Source: Epilithonimonas sp. JDS (GTDB lineage Bacteria; Bacteroidota; Bacteroidia; Flavobacteriales; Weeksellaceae). Taken from it: 64,000 nt of DNA. Position numbers and translations under genes: made by a program. The stretch spans positions 59,334 through 123,333 of the forward strand of contig NZ_JAJSAX010000009.1 of NCBI RefSeq assembly GCF_021261315.1, in the 5' to 3' direction. Under the pieces are notes generated by a model. That model saw nothing but the letters and a program-made list of their open reading frames with translations, did not search any database and was not told the DNA's origin. Below, piece by piece: positions 52,248 to 59,965 of the stretch. Position 1 is the stretch's first letter. Each line of letters opens with the position of its first letter.

Positions 52248-54293
52248 ATGCAACTAGAAAATTACGCGCTCGGCAGATGGACAAAAGGAGAGGGAGAAGG
52301 GCAGGCTTTATATAACTCCATCAACGGCGATTTGGTGGCAACGGCGACCTCCAAAGGTTTGGATTTTGCGGAAATGATGGATTATGCCAGAAAAATTGGT
52401 GGTCCAGCTCTTCGTAAGCTGACTTTCCAGGAAAGAGGATTGATGTTGAAGAAACTCGCTTTTCATCTTTTGGAAAAGAAAGAAACATTCTACAAAGTAA
52501 GCTGGGCAACTGGCGCAACCAAAGCTGACAGTTGGGTTGACATTGAAGGTGGCATCGGAAATCTTTTTGCTAATGCATCACTTCGAAGACAATTTCCAGA
52601 TTTACCTTATTATATAGATGGCGAATCGGTGAAGCTTTCCAAGGAAGGAACTTTCATCGGCCATCACATTTGCACGCCGAAACGTGGGGTTGCGATTCAT
52701 ATCAATGCGTTTAATTTTCCGGTTTGGGGAATGTTGGAAAAAATTGCGGTCAATCTTTTGGCTGGCGTTCCGGCAATCGTAAAACCTGCGACAGCAACAA
52801 GTTTTTTGACAGAAGTTGTCGTTAAAGAAATCATCGCTTCCCAAATTTTGCCTGAAGGAAGTTTGCAATTGATTTGCGGTTCGGCGAACGGAATTCTGGA
52901 AAGTGTGACGAGCGAAGATGTTGTAACGTTTACAGGTTCGGCTTCCACAGGGAAAATGCTGAAGTCTCACCCGAGAATTCTCGAAGAATCTGTGCCTTTT
53001 AATTTGGAAGCAGATTCATTAAATGCAATGGTTTTAGGTGAAGATGCAAAACCCGGAACAGCGGAATTTGATTTGTTCATCAAAGAAGCCGTTCGTGAAA
53101 TGACCACCAAAGCTGGACAAAAATGTACGGCGGTGCGAAGAATTTTAGTCCCCGTTAATTTGGTTGAAGATGTTCAGATTGCGCTTGGGCAAAGACTTTC
53201 AACCGTTATTATCGGAGACCCGAATGTCGAAGGTGTGAGAATGGGAGCTTTGGCAAATAGAGACCAAGTGCAGGAAGTTTCCGAGAAAGTTCAGGAATTG
53301 TCAAAAACTCAGGAAATTGTTTTCGGAAATTTGGATGATTTCGATGTGAAAGGTGCGGACAAAAACAAAGGTGCGTTCATTTCTCCGATTTTATTCCTTA
53401 ATTCAGACCCTTTTAAATATACAGATTGCCATAATATTGAAGCCTTCGGACCCGTCAGCACGATTATTCCTTATCATAATATTGATGAAGCGATTGAGTT
53501 GGCGAGAATGGGAAAAGGTTCGCTTTGCTGTTCCGTTGTGACTGCTGATGACGATTTTGCAAGAGAATTTGTCATCGGTGCCGCATCGATGCACGGACGG
53601 ATTTTAATCCTCAATTCCGATTGTGCAAAAGAAAGTACAGGTCACGGTTCGCCTTTGCCAATGCTGGTTCACGGCGGTCCGGGAAGAGCTGGCGGAGGTG
53701 AGGAAATGGGCGGAAAACGTGGCGTTCTTCATTATATGCAACGCACGGCGATTCAAGGTTCGCCAACGACTTTGACCAATATTACACAACAATATCAATA
53801 TGGCGGAAAACAGTTCGAGGACAATATTCATCCATTCAGAAAACATTTTGAAGAACTGAAAGTCAGCGAAACTTACATCACGGCAAAACATACGGTCACA
53901 GAAGCAGATATTACCAGTTTTGCCAATGTTTCCGGCGACAATTTTTATGCTCATATGGACGCCACATCTTTGGAAGGAACGATTTTCGAAGGCAGAGTGG
54001 CGCACGGCTATTTCATTTTGAGCAAAGCGGCGGGATTATTTGTTGACCCGAGAAAAGGTCCGGTTCTACTGAATTACGGTTTGGACGAATGCCGTTTCGT
54101 GAAACCCGTTTATCCTGGAATGACGATTGGCGTGAAGTTTACCTGCAAAGAAAAAATCAGTCAGGAAAAACGAGACGAAGATGATATTGCCAAAGGCATC
54201 GTTCGCTGGCTAGTCGATGTTTACGACGAAACCGGAGAAACTGTGGCGATTGCTACGATTCTGACAATGGTGAAAAAACTGAATCAAGAATAA
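52248..54293 (+). CDS. paaZ: bifunctional PaaZ (oxepin-CoA hydrolase / aldehyde dehydrogenase)
   Basis: The protein has 681 residues. The N-terminal aldehyde dehydrogenase domain (about 1-520) has the catalytic Cys293 in KAGQKCTAVRRILVP and the conserved TFTGSASTGKML near 227-238. The C-terminal MaoC-like hydratase domain (about 545-680) opens the oxepin ring (NVSGDNFYAHMD, then FEGRVAHGYFIL). The open-chain aldehyde is passed internally to the dehydrogenase. Length equals known PaaZ. VapBC genes follow. Confidence 0.97.
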   Translation: MQLENYALGRWTKGEGEGQALYNSINGDLVATATSKGLDFAEMMDYARKIGGPALRKLTFQERGLMLKKLAFHLLEKKETFYKVSWATGATKADSWVDIEGGIGNLFANASLRRQFPDLPYYIDGESVKLSKEGTFIGHHICTPKRGVAIHINAFNFPVWGMLEKIAVNLLAGVPAIVKPATATSFLTEVVVKEIIASQILPEGSLQLICGSANGILESVTSEDVVTFTGSASTGKMLKSHPRILEESVPFNLEADSLNAMVLGEDAKPGTAEFDLFIKEAVREMTTKAGQKCTAVRRILVPVNLVEDVQIALGQRLSTVIIGDPNVEGVRMGALANRDQVQEVSEKVQELSKTQEIVFGNLDDFDVKGADKNKGAFISPILFLNSDPFKYTDCHNIEAFGPVSTIIPYHNIDEAIELARMGKGSLCCSVVTADDDFAREFVIGAASMHGRILILNSDCAKESTGHGSPLPMLVHGGPGRAGGGEEMGGKRGVLHYMQRTAIQGSPTTLTNITQQYQYGGKQFEDNIHPFRKHFEELKVSETYITAKHTVTEADITSFANVSGDNFYAHMDATSLEGTIFEGRVAHGYFILSKAAGLFVDPRKGPVLLNYGLDECRFVKPVYPGMTIGVKFTCKEKISQEKRDEDDIAKGIVRWLVDVYDETGETVAIATILTMVKKLNQE

Positions 54294-54360
54294 ATTTTTG
54301 TAAATTTGATTTTACTTTAAAAAAATATTGAGTACGAATTGACTTGATTCTAATTTTTAT

Positions 54361-54386
54361 CGACTATCATTTATCAATTATAACTT
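54361..54386 (+). repeat. heptanucleotide-phased tract before vapB
   Basis: CGACTAT, CATTTAT, CAATTAT and AACTTAT run in 7-nt phase. The last unit ends just inside the ATG of vapB at 54387 (ATG starts at the penultimate base of AACTTAT). Confidence 0.6.
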
Positions 54387-54608
54387 ATGACATCTCTTTC
54401 ATTATACACAAAAATAGAAACGCTTCCTCCAGCTTTGAAGGAAGAGGCGAAAGATTTCATAGAATATCTTCTTGAGAAAACTAAGAAAAAAAAGAAGGAA
54501 TCGGAATCCAACAAAAAATCTGAAAAAACATTTGGCAGCTTGAAAGGAAAAATTTCACTTTCAGAAGATTTTGATGAGCCATTAGATGATTTCAAAGATT
54601 ATATGTAA
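54387..54608 (+). CDS. VapB-like antitoxin (DUF2281 type)
   Basis: The protein has 73 residues. The N-terminal LYTKIETLPPALKEEAKDFI (about 6-25) is the DUF2281 pattern, followed by Lys-rich and acidic C-terminal segments (DEPLDDFKDY) that would bind the toxin. It overlaps the next gene by one base (TAATG). It lies inside the paa operon between paaZ and paaG, on the same strand. Together they form a type II toxin-antitoxin module. Confidence 0.88.
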   Translation: MTSLSLYTKIETLPPALKEEAKDFIEYLLEKTKKKKKESESNKKSEKTFGSLKGKISLSEDFDEPLDDFKDYM

Positions 54609-54994
54609 TGAATTATTTGCTGGACACTCATACATTTTTGTGGTTTTTGGAAGGGAACGAAAATCTTTCTGATGATGCACGTTTTGCAATAGAAAATCCA
54701 AATTATATTAGTTTTATTAGTATTGCTTCGATTTGGGAAATTGCGATAAAACTAAATTTAGGAAAATTAAGACTTGATATAAAATTGGAAGAATTGAAGT
54801 CTGAAATACTTAAGAATGGCTTCGAGATTTTACCTTTGGATTTTGAACACATCATTGGACTTTCTAATTTGGAAGCCATTCACAGAGACCCTTTTGACAG
54901 AATCATTATTTCCCAGGCTATTTGTGAAAAATGCACCATAATTTCTAGAGATTCAAACTTTAACCTTTACAAAAACGTGAATTTACTTTGGTAA
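54608..54994 (+). CDS. VapC-type PIN domain toxin
   Basis: This 128-residue PIN ribonuclease has conserved acidic residues D6 (LLDTHTFLWFLEG), E44 (SIWEIAIK), D97 (RDPFDRIIISQ) and D115 (SRDSNF). It likely cleaves RNA or tRNA. It is translationally coupled to the antitoxin by a 1-bp overlap. Its stop is 15 bp before paaG, so it is inside the paa transcript and would be expressed with it unless an internal promoter exists. Confidence 0.92.
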   Translation: MNYLLDTHTFLWFLEGNENLSDDARFAIENPNYISFISIASIWEIAIKLNLGKLRLDIKLEELKSEILKNGFEILPLDFEHIIGLSNLEAIHRDPFDRIIISQAICEKCTIISRDSNFNLYKNVNLLW

Positions 54995-55008
54995 ATCAAA
55001 ACTAATAA

Positions 55009-55764
55009 ATGGAAGCATACGTAAAATCAACCATAGAAAACGGAATCGGAACCATCGAGTTTTTCCAATCTCAAAGCAACTCGATGCCGAGTTCGCAACT
55101 TAAAAATCTTGTTGAAGAAATCAATAAACTTGGACAAAATGAAGATGCAAAAGTCATCATCCTGAAAAGCGGTGGCGAAAAAGCCTTTTGTGCAGGCGCA
55201 TCTTTCGACGAACTGATTTCAATTCAAGACTTCGAAACCGGGAAAATGTTTTTTTCTGGATTCGCCAATGTTATTAACGCAATGCGAAAATCTCCGAAAT
55301 TAATTATCGCAAGAATCCACGGAAAAGCGGTTGGTGGCGGTGTTGGAATTGCGTGCGCGGCGGATTATACATTTGCAACGGAAAACGCTTCTGTAAAACT
55401 CAGTGAATTGGCTGTCGGAATTGGCCCTTTCGTTATAAGCCCTGTTGTAGAAAAGAAAATAGGAACTTCGGCTTTTGCCCAATTGGCCATCAATGCTACA
55501 GAGTTTTACTCCGCTGAATGGGCGAGAGAGAAAAATATGTTCCAGGATATGTACGAGACGACCGAGGAAATGGACGCTGAAATTCAAATTCTGGCAGAAA
55601 AATTGGCAACTTCCAATCCGGAAGCGATGCTAAAACTGAAAGAAATCTTCTGGAAAGGCACCGAAGATTGGGACAAACTTTTAAGCGAGCGAGCAGAAAT
55701 CAGTGGGAAATTGGTTCTGTCGGATTTTACTGTGAATGCGATTAATCAGTTTAAAAATAAATAA
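55009..55764 (+). CDS. enoyl-CoA hydratase/isomerase family protein, PaaG-like
   Basis: The protein has 251 residues and a crotonase fold. Oxyanion-hole residues are in EKAFCAGASFDELISI (about 62-77) and GKAVGGGVGIACAADYTF (about 105-122). Acidic catalytic residues lie in SELAVGIGPF (about 128-137). In the operon it would be the ring 1,2-epoxyphenylacetyl-CoA isomerase PaaG. A hydratase (PaaF) role cannot be separated by sequence alone, and only one crotonase is encoded here. It is the last gene of the operon before a terminator. Confidence 0.85.
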   Translation: MEAYVKSTIENGIGTIEFFQSQSNSMPSSQLKNLVEEINKLGQNEDAKVIILKSGGEKAFCAGASFDELISIQDFETGKMFFSGFANVINAMRKSPKLIIARIHGKAVGGGVGIACAADYTFATENASVKLSELAVGIGPFVISPVVEKKIGTSAFAQLAINATEFYSAEWAREKNMFQDMYETTEEMDAEIQILAEKLATSNPEAMLKLKEIFWKGTEDWDKLLSERAEISGKLVLSDFTVNAINQFKNK

Positions 55765-55771
55765 AAACAAA

Positions 55772-55805
55772 AAACCACCTTCCCAATCCGGAAGGCGGTT
55801 TCGTT
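55772..55805 (+). terminator. rho-independent terminator of the paa operon
   Basis: The inverted repeat AAACCACCTTCC with GGAAGGCGGTTT (one mismatch) is followed by CGTTTTC, directly after the crotonase gene. The T-run is short. Confidence 0.75.
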
Positions 55806-55996
55806 TTCAATCGGAAATTAACTAACTCTAATTAAGTTCCAAATGAGTTCTCATCGTTATTTGTTTTTAGAATCTTTTTTGTGTGTGCTTGTGTTCGTTT
55901 GATATTTCAAAAGTAGAAAGATTTGAAACGCCTCGTTAGCGTGGAACTTACCAATTTAAAGATTGCGTATTTATACGGATTGTGATCTTATGACAT

Positions 55997-56026
55997 AAAA
56001 AAAGCCCCATCAAAATGTTTGATGAG
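55997..56026 (-). terminator. rho-independent terminator on the minus strand
   Basis: The perfect stem CATCAAA with TTTGATG (3-nt loop), with a seven-T run on the minus strand, lies downstream of the hypothetical gene at 56049. Confidence 0.75.
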
Positions 56027-56048
56027 ACTTAAAAAATATGAATCGGTT

Positions 56049-56396
56049 TTATCTTTGATCAAGAAAAGTGTGTTTGTAAGTTTTGAAGGTTTTTAACTCA
56101 TTAGTTTCCGCATTTTTCATCCTTACGACTTTAAAAATATTTTCCCTCAGTTCCACCACTTCAAATCTGCTGTGACTGGTTCCCATAGAAATAAATGGTT
56201 TTGCTGTAAAAATGCCTCGGGGAGTTTTGATCTCAACAGAAATTTCCACAATCGGGCAGATTCCGCGTTTTTCCGATCTCCATTTTGAGTTCGGTTTCAC
56301 AAAGAAATAATTGCTGGCGCAGAAGATGGTCATGTAAGTGACTTCACCCTTGATGATATGATCTGTCGAGTTGACTATTTCTAATGAGTGAGGCAT
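56049..56396 (-). CDS. hypothetical beta-rich protein
   Basis: The protein has 115 residues. No signal peptide or membrane segment is present, and the sequence is predicted to be a small beta sandwich (alternating hydrophobic strands, Cys26 and Cys47). I do not recognise a family. It lies 84 bp downstream of the response regulator on the same strand, so it may be its target or simply a neighbour. A terminator follows. Confidence 0.75.
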   Translation of the reverse strand: MPHSLEIVNSTDHIIKGEVTYMTIFCASNYFFVKPNSKWRSEKRGICPIVEISVEIKTPRGIFTAKPFISMGTSHSRFEVVELRENIFKVVRMKNAETNELKTFKTYKHTFLDQR

Positions 56397-56480
56397 TGCT
56401 AATTGTTTTCAATTTTCTTACTTCAAAGAAATGACAATTAAGCAGATTGCGATAGCGTAGAAATACGTAATTTTTATAAA

Positions 56481-57161
56481 TTATAATTTAATAGGAACAG
56501 AATGAATATTATTAATGACTGCATAAATTACAATTCCCACCGTATTTTTTGCGCCGATTTTATCCAGAATTCTTTGGCGGTGGCTTTCCACAGTTCTTGG
56601 ACTCAGGAATAAAATATCCGCAATTTCCTGATTGGTTTTTTCCTGGCAGATTAATTTTACTACATCTATTTCTCTGTTGGAGAGTGTCTCTTCATTATCA
56701 AAAAGCGATTTTTTTCGGGAAGGCGTGTTCATATAAGAAAGCAGCATCTCGTGATCCTCTTTTGTGAAGTACATTCCGTTTTGATCCACCATTTCTATGG
56801 CTTCTATGAAGGTTTTCTTGTCAGAATTTTTGGGAAGAAAAGCCGAGACACCCAGTTTTACCATATAACCCAAGACACTGCTTTTGTAATGGGCAGAAAG
56901 AATAATGATTTTAAGATCGGGATAGTTCTTTTTTAAAATTTCCACCAGTTCAAAACCGTCCATCGGCTGCATCTGAACATCCACCATTGCAATATCAGGA
57001 AATTCGTTTCTCGAAATGGCTGCCAGATAATCTATAATTTCCGCGCCGCCTGTTGCCATATAATCCACAGAAATATTATTCTGTGCGGAAAGCAGCATTT
57101 TGATGCCTTCCAGAATAAGCTGTTCATCGTCTACCAAGACAAGTTTTATATTGCTGTTCAT
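56481..57161 (-). CDS. NarL/FixJ-type response regulator
   Basis: The protein has 226 residues. The receiver domain (about 5-125) starts KLVLVDDEQLILEGI and has the phosphoacceptor Asp at about 60 in IAMVDVQMQPMDGFEL. A LuxR-type HTH is at the C-terminus (about 160-220, LSNREIDVVKLICQEKTNQE and FLSPRTVESHRQRIL). It is the last gene of a four-gene operon after the histidine kinase, with a 3-bp gap. It would control genes that I cannot identify. Confidence 0.93.
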   Translation of the reverse strand: MNSNIKLVLVDDEQLILEGIKMLLSAQNNISVDYMATGGAEIIDYLAAISRNEFPDIAMVDVQMQPMDGFELVEILKKNYPDLKIIILSAHYKSSVLGYMVKLGVSAFLPKNSDKKTFIEAIEMVDQNGMYFTKEDHEMLLSYMNTPSRKKSLFDNEETLSNREIDVVKLICQEKTNQEIADILFLSPRTVESHRQRILDKIGAKNTVGIVIYAVINNIHSVPIKL

Positions 57162-57164
57162 ATT

Positions 57165-57875
57165 TTATAGAGAAATATTAGTGATAATTCTACTTCCTTT
57201 TCCGATTTTGTTTTTCCATTTGTAGATGCCTTTTACAGAGGTAATTCGAGATTCGATATTTTTCAGTCCCATTCCTTTGCTTGCCGTTTTGTAGTCGAAG
57301 CTTTGTCCATTATCGGTAAGGATCATTGTCAGGCATTTTTGGTGTTTTCTGATGTAAACCCAAACTTCATCAGCGACGGAATGTTTGATTACATTACTCG
57401 TAAACTCCTGAATCACTCTGTAAATCTGAACTTCTGTGAAAATATCTTTCCTTTCGTATCGGTTATCTATATCTAATGACAAATGAACTTTATACGACAT
57501 ATTGGTAGCCAATTCCTGAAGATAGAGTACAAGTCCCAGTTTTTCCAGATTCACAGGATAAAGTGAGTGGGAAATGTTTCTCGTAGAATCTATGAGTTCG
57601 GTAATTTGGGAAGTGATGACTTTTTTTGACGCCTCCTGATTTTCCGGTTCCAGATTATTAAGCCAAAGCGAGAGAATGTTGAGCCTGTTTCCAATGTCGT
57701 CGTGAACTGTAATCGCAATTCTCTTTCGTTCATCTTCCTGTCCTTTGATGTTTTCCAGCGTCAATTGTTTTTGATATTCCAGCTCAGCTTGGAACTGCGA
57801 GTCTTTTTCCTTAATAATTCTTTGGATAAAAGTTCTGTAAGCTATTAATATAAAGGATATGATGACTATCAGCAC
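57165..57875 (-). CDS. sensor histidine kinase, NarX-type, with an N-terminal anchor
   Basis: The protein has 236 residues from the GTG at 57875. The dimerisation and phosphoacceptor His is in RKRIAITVHDDIGNRLNIL (about 50-68), a HisKA_3 motif. A HATPase_c domain follows (about 130-235, DNGQSFDYKTASKGMGLKNI). The frame is open upstream through KEVKLNIIFLVILIIVLIV, which together with the present N-terminus makes a complete membrane helix. No ATG/GTG/TTG exists there, so the real start may be a rare codon (ATT or similar) and the protein a little longer. Confidence 0.88.
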   Translation of the reverse strand: MLIVIISFILIAYRTFIQRIIKEKDSQFQAELEYQKQLTLENIKGQEDERKRIAITVHDDIGNRLNILSLWLNNLEPENQEASKKVITSQITELIDSTRNISHSLYPVNLEKLGLVLYLQELATNMSYKVHLSLDIDNRYERKDIFTEVQIYRVIQEFTSNVIKHSVADEVWVYIRKHQKCLTMILTDNGQSFDYKTASKGMGLKNIESRITSVKGIYKWKNKIGKGSRIITNISL

Positions 57876-57910
57876 GATAATCAGTATAACAAGGAAAATG
57901 ATATTGAGTT

Positions 57911-58531
57911 TTACTTCTTTAATTTTAAAAAGGTATAAATGAATGTTGAGTACAAAATACAGATCAGCACATTATTAATAGCCCATAAAATATGAAACGA
58001 TTCTAAATTAAATTTCAAAAGCTGATACTGGAACATAAATATAAAAATGCTCACCGTAAAATACAGAAATATCATAGCATCAACTGCTAAAAAATGACTA
58101 TTGTTTGTGTACGCCTTTATTTCCTGAATTAATGAATAGGCAACTAAACATATAATAATACTATTCGAAACAGCTTTGGAATAATCATTCTCATATTGTG
58201 GCAGAATTTTATCAACGGTTACAAAAAACAGACTCAGAATTCCGGTCAAAATGAAAAAATAATTGGGAAGTTTTAATTTTTTTAAAAATATCCCCGTTAC
58301 CAAAAAGAATTCGCCGGCAATATAGATTGGATACAAAACAGGTCTCGCACCCACTATTTCAAAAAATGAGATTGAATATGAGATTGACTCAATAAATAAA
58401 ATGAAAATGATATAGTAGATATACCATTTTTCATTTTTTGCAAGGGCGCTATATTTTGAAATCGCAATTGTGAGAGCGATAGCAAGTAGGATAACCGATA
58501 AGCTTCCTGCGATATTGTAAATTTCTTCCAT
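57911..58531 (-). CDS. seven-transmembrane hypothetical protein
   Basis: The protein has 206 residues with seven hydrophobic segments (about 8-25, 36-55, 65-85, 92-110, 122-140, 150-170, 178-200) and short loops. It contains no catalytic motif. It is encoded directly before the histidine kinase (36-bp gap) and after another hypothetical, so it may be the membrane sensor that signals to the kinase. This is inferred only from context; the family is unknown to me. Confidence 0.8.
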   Translation of the reverse strand: MEEIYNIAGSLSVILLAIALTIAISKYSALAKNEKWYIYYIIFILFIESISYSISFFEIVGARPVLYPIYIAGEFFLVTGIFLKKLKLPNYFFILTGILSLFFVTVDKILPQYENDYSKAVSNSIIICLVAYSLIQEIKAYTNNSHFLAVDAMIFLYFTVSIFIFMFQYQLLKFNLESFHILWAINNVLICILYSTFIYTFLKLKK

Positions 58532-58537
58532 GGATGA

Positions 58538-59281
58538 TTAGCCTAATGTAGAAATGTTGTAAGGAGGCTCTGGTTTGGACCAGTCATAGGTATTGGAAGG
58601 AACTTTTGCATTTACATTTACAAGACTTGGATTTTCGAAACAAGAGATGAAAATCAATGTTGGCAATAATCTTTGGTAAACAGGCGATGGTTTCAACCCA
58701 AAAGCACAGACAATGCTTGTTGCGGTTTCTTGATTTTGCAGCAAATCGGCTTTTGGAACATAGAAACTTTTAAAGATTCTCTCTCCATTGAATTCATTTG
58801 ACTCCAGACTCAGCCAATCCATTCCGTTTTCTCTCCAGGATTCTATCTCTCCTACAGCAATTTGTTGTCCTGTCACAGGCTGATCCATAATTGGGAAATT
58901 GATATCCGTATCATTTGTGCTTTTTCTAAGATCTTTGGTCAGCGTATAGTTGCTCGTCATAGTATAAGTTTTGGTTTGAGTCAGCTGCAGATCATTTTCC
59001 AAAACGCCTAATGTCGCAAATTCATAATTGGTTAAAACCATTACCGCACTGTCACTGGCTCTGGGAGCTAAGATCAGTATCAGTTTGTTTTTCCAGATGC
59101 CAATATCCATACGGAAATAATCTACAGATTCATCTTCGGCATTCAGCCAGGCTATTTGATCTGGAAGAATGGTAAAGACAAGCTGTGGAGAGATAAGGCT
59201 TTGAATGTCAGAATAGTTGGATCTCGCCAGATCCCAGTTTGCAACAGCGTCATTGTAGTTTTCAAAGGTAAAATCAAACAT
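58538..59281 (-). CDS. hypothetical protein heading the two-component operon
   Basis: The protein has 247 residues, with no signal peptide or membrane segment and a beta-rich composition. It has scattered Trp and Asn-rich loops (NWDLARSNYSDI) and one Cys pair (VCAFGL, SCFEN). I cannot name it. It is the first gene of the operon with the 7TM protein, the kinase and the response regulator, with a 6-bp gap to the next gene. It may be a cytoplasmic regulator or ligand-binding protein. It is divergent from rpmE2. Confidence 0.75.
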   Translation of the reverse strand: MFDFTFENYNDAVANWDLARSNYSDIQSLISPQLVFTILPDQIAWLNAEDESVDYFRMDIGIWKNKLILILAPRASDSAVMVLTNYEFATLGVLENDLQLTQTKTYTMTSNYTLTKDLRKSTNDTDINFPIMDQPVTGQQIAVGEIESWRENGMDWLSLESNEFNGERIFKSFYVPKADLLQNQETATSIVCAFGLKPSPVYQRLLPTLIFISCFENPSLVNVNAKVPSNTYDWSKPEPPYNISTLG

Positions 59282-59451
59282 AGATTCTCGATTTTTTTAG
59301 TTTGCATAAAAATAAACAAAGAAATTAATAAAACTATACTGATAAATGATTATTGATGAATTAACAATAAAAATTAACCTTGGTTAACCAGTTCATAGTA
59401 AACTAATCGTTATTTTTCATCTCATATATTTTCATTAATAGGAAATAAAAA

Positions 59452-59482
59452 TTTGTAGAATAAAAATAATTTACTATTTTTG
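59452..59482 (+). promoter_or_regulatory. canonical Bacteroidetes promoter before L31
   Basis: TTTG (59452-59455), a 19-nt spacer and TATTTTTG (59475-59482) form a complete -33/-7 promoter. The ribosomal protein gene starts 75 bp downstream. Confidence 0.8.
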
Positions 59483-59557
59483 CATCCTCAAAACCAGAGT
59501 TGTCGGATCCATTAGTCCACTGCTCATATTAGATTAAATTTTAAAACTTCTGAAAAA

Positions 59558-59809
59558 ATGAAACAAGGCATACACCCAGAAAATTATAGATTAGTAGTTT
59601 TCAAAGATATGAGCAACGACGAGATGTTCCTTTGCAAATCTACTGCTGACACAAAAGATACTATCGAATTCGAAGGATCTGAATATCCATTGATCAAAAT
59701 GGAGATTTCTTCTACTTCTCACCCTTTCTACACAGGTAAAACCAAATTGGTTGATACTGCAGGTAGAGTTGATAAGTTTATGAACAAATACAAAAAATTC
59801 GCTAAATAA
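59558..59809 (+). CDS. rpmE2: type B 50S ribosomal protein L31
   Basis: This 83-residue ribosomal protein of the B (zinc-independent) type lacks the CxxC of the A type. The N-terminal [20 protein letters not shown] and the later [20 protein letters not shown] are characteristic. It follows its own strong promoter and is followed by a terminator, so it is a single-gene transcript. Many Bacteroidetes carry only this type, so zinc-dependent replacement cannot be inferred. Confidence 0.97.
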   Translation: MKQGIHPENYRLVVFKDMSNDEMFLCKSTADTKDTIEFEGSEYPLIKMEISSTSHPFYTGKTKLVDTAGRVDKFMNKYKKFAK

Positions 59810-59833
59810 TTTTAGCCTGTTTTTACAAATATC

Positions 59834-59865
59834 AAAACCTTTCGGATTTCCGAGAGGTTTTTTTG
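59834..59865 (+). terminator. rho-independent terminator
   Basis: The stem AAACCTTTCGG with CCGAGAGGTTT (mismatch in the middle, ATTT loop) is followed by a run of T, 25 bp after rpmE2. Confidence 0.8.
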
Positions 59866-59879
59866 TTAAATTTGCTTTC

Positions 59880-59958
59880 GTAGAAGTTAGACTGTAGAAG
59901 TAAGAAATTAGATTTTTTGCTTCTCAGTCTAACATCTAACATCTAACATCTAACATCT
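59880..59958 (+). repeat. inverted heptanucleotide arms before the GlmU-like gene
   Basis: Left arm units: GTAGAAG, TTAGACT, GTAGAAG, TAAGAAA and TTAGATT (59880-59914). Right arm: four perfect AACATCT units (59931-59958), preceded by CTCAGTCT. GTTAGACTG on the left is complementary to CAGTCTAAC on the right. The ATG follows 7 bp later at 59966. Confidence 0.85.
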
Positions 59959-59965
59959 AAAAAAA

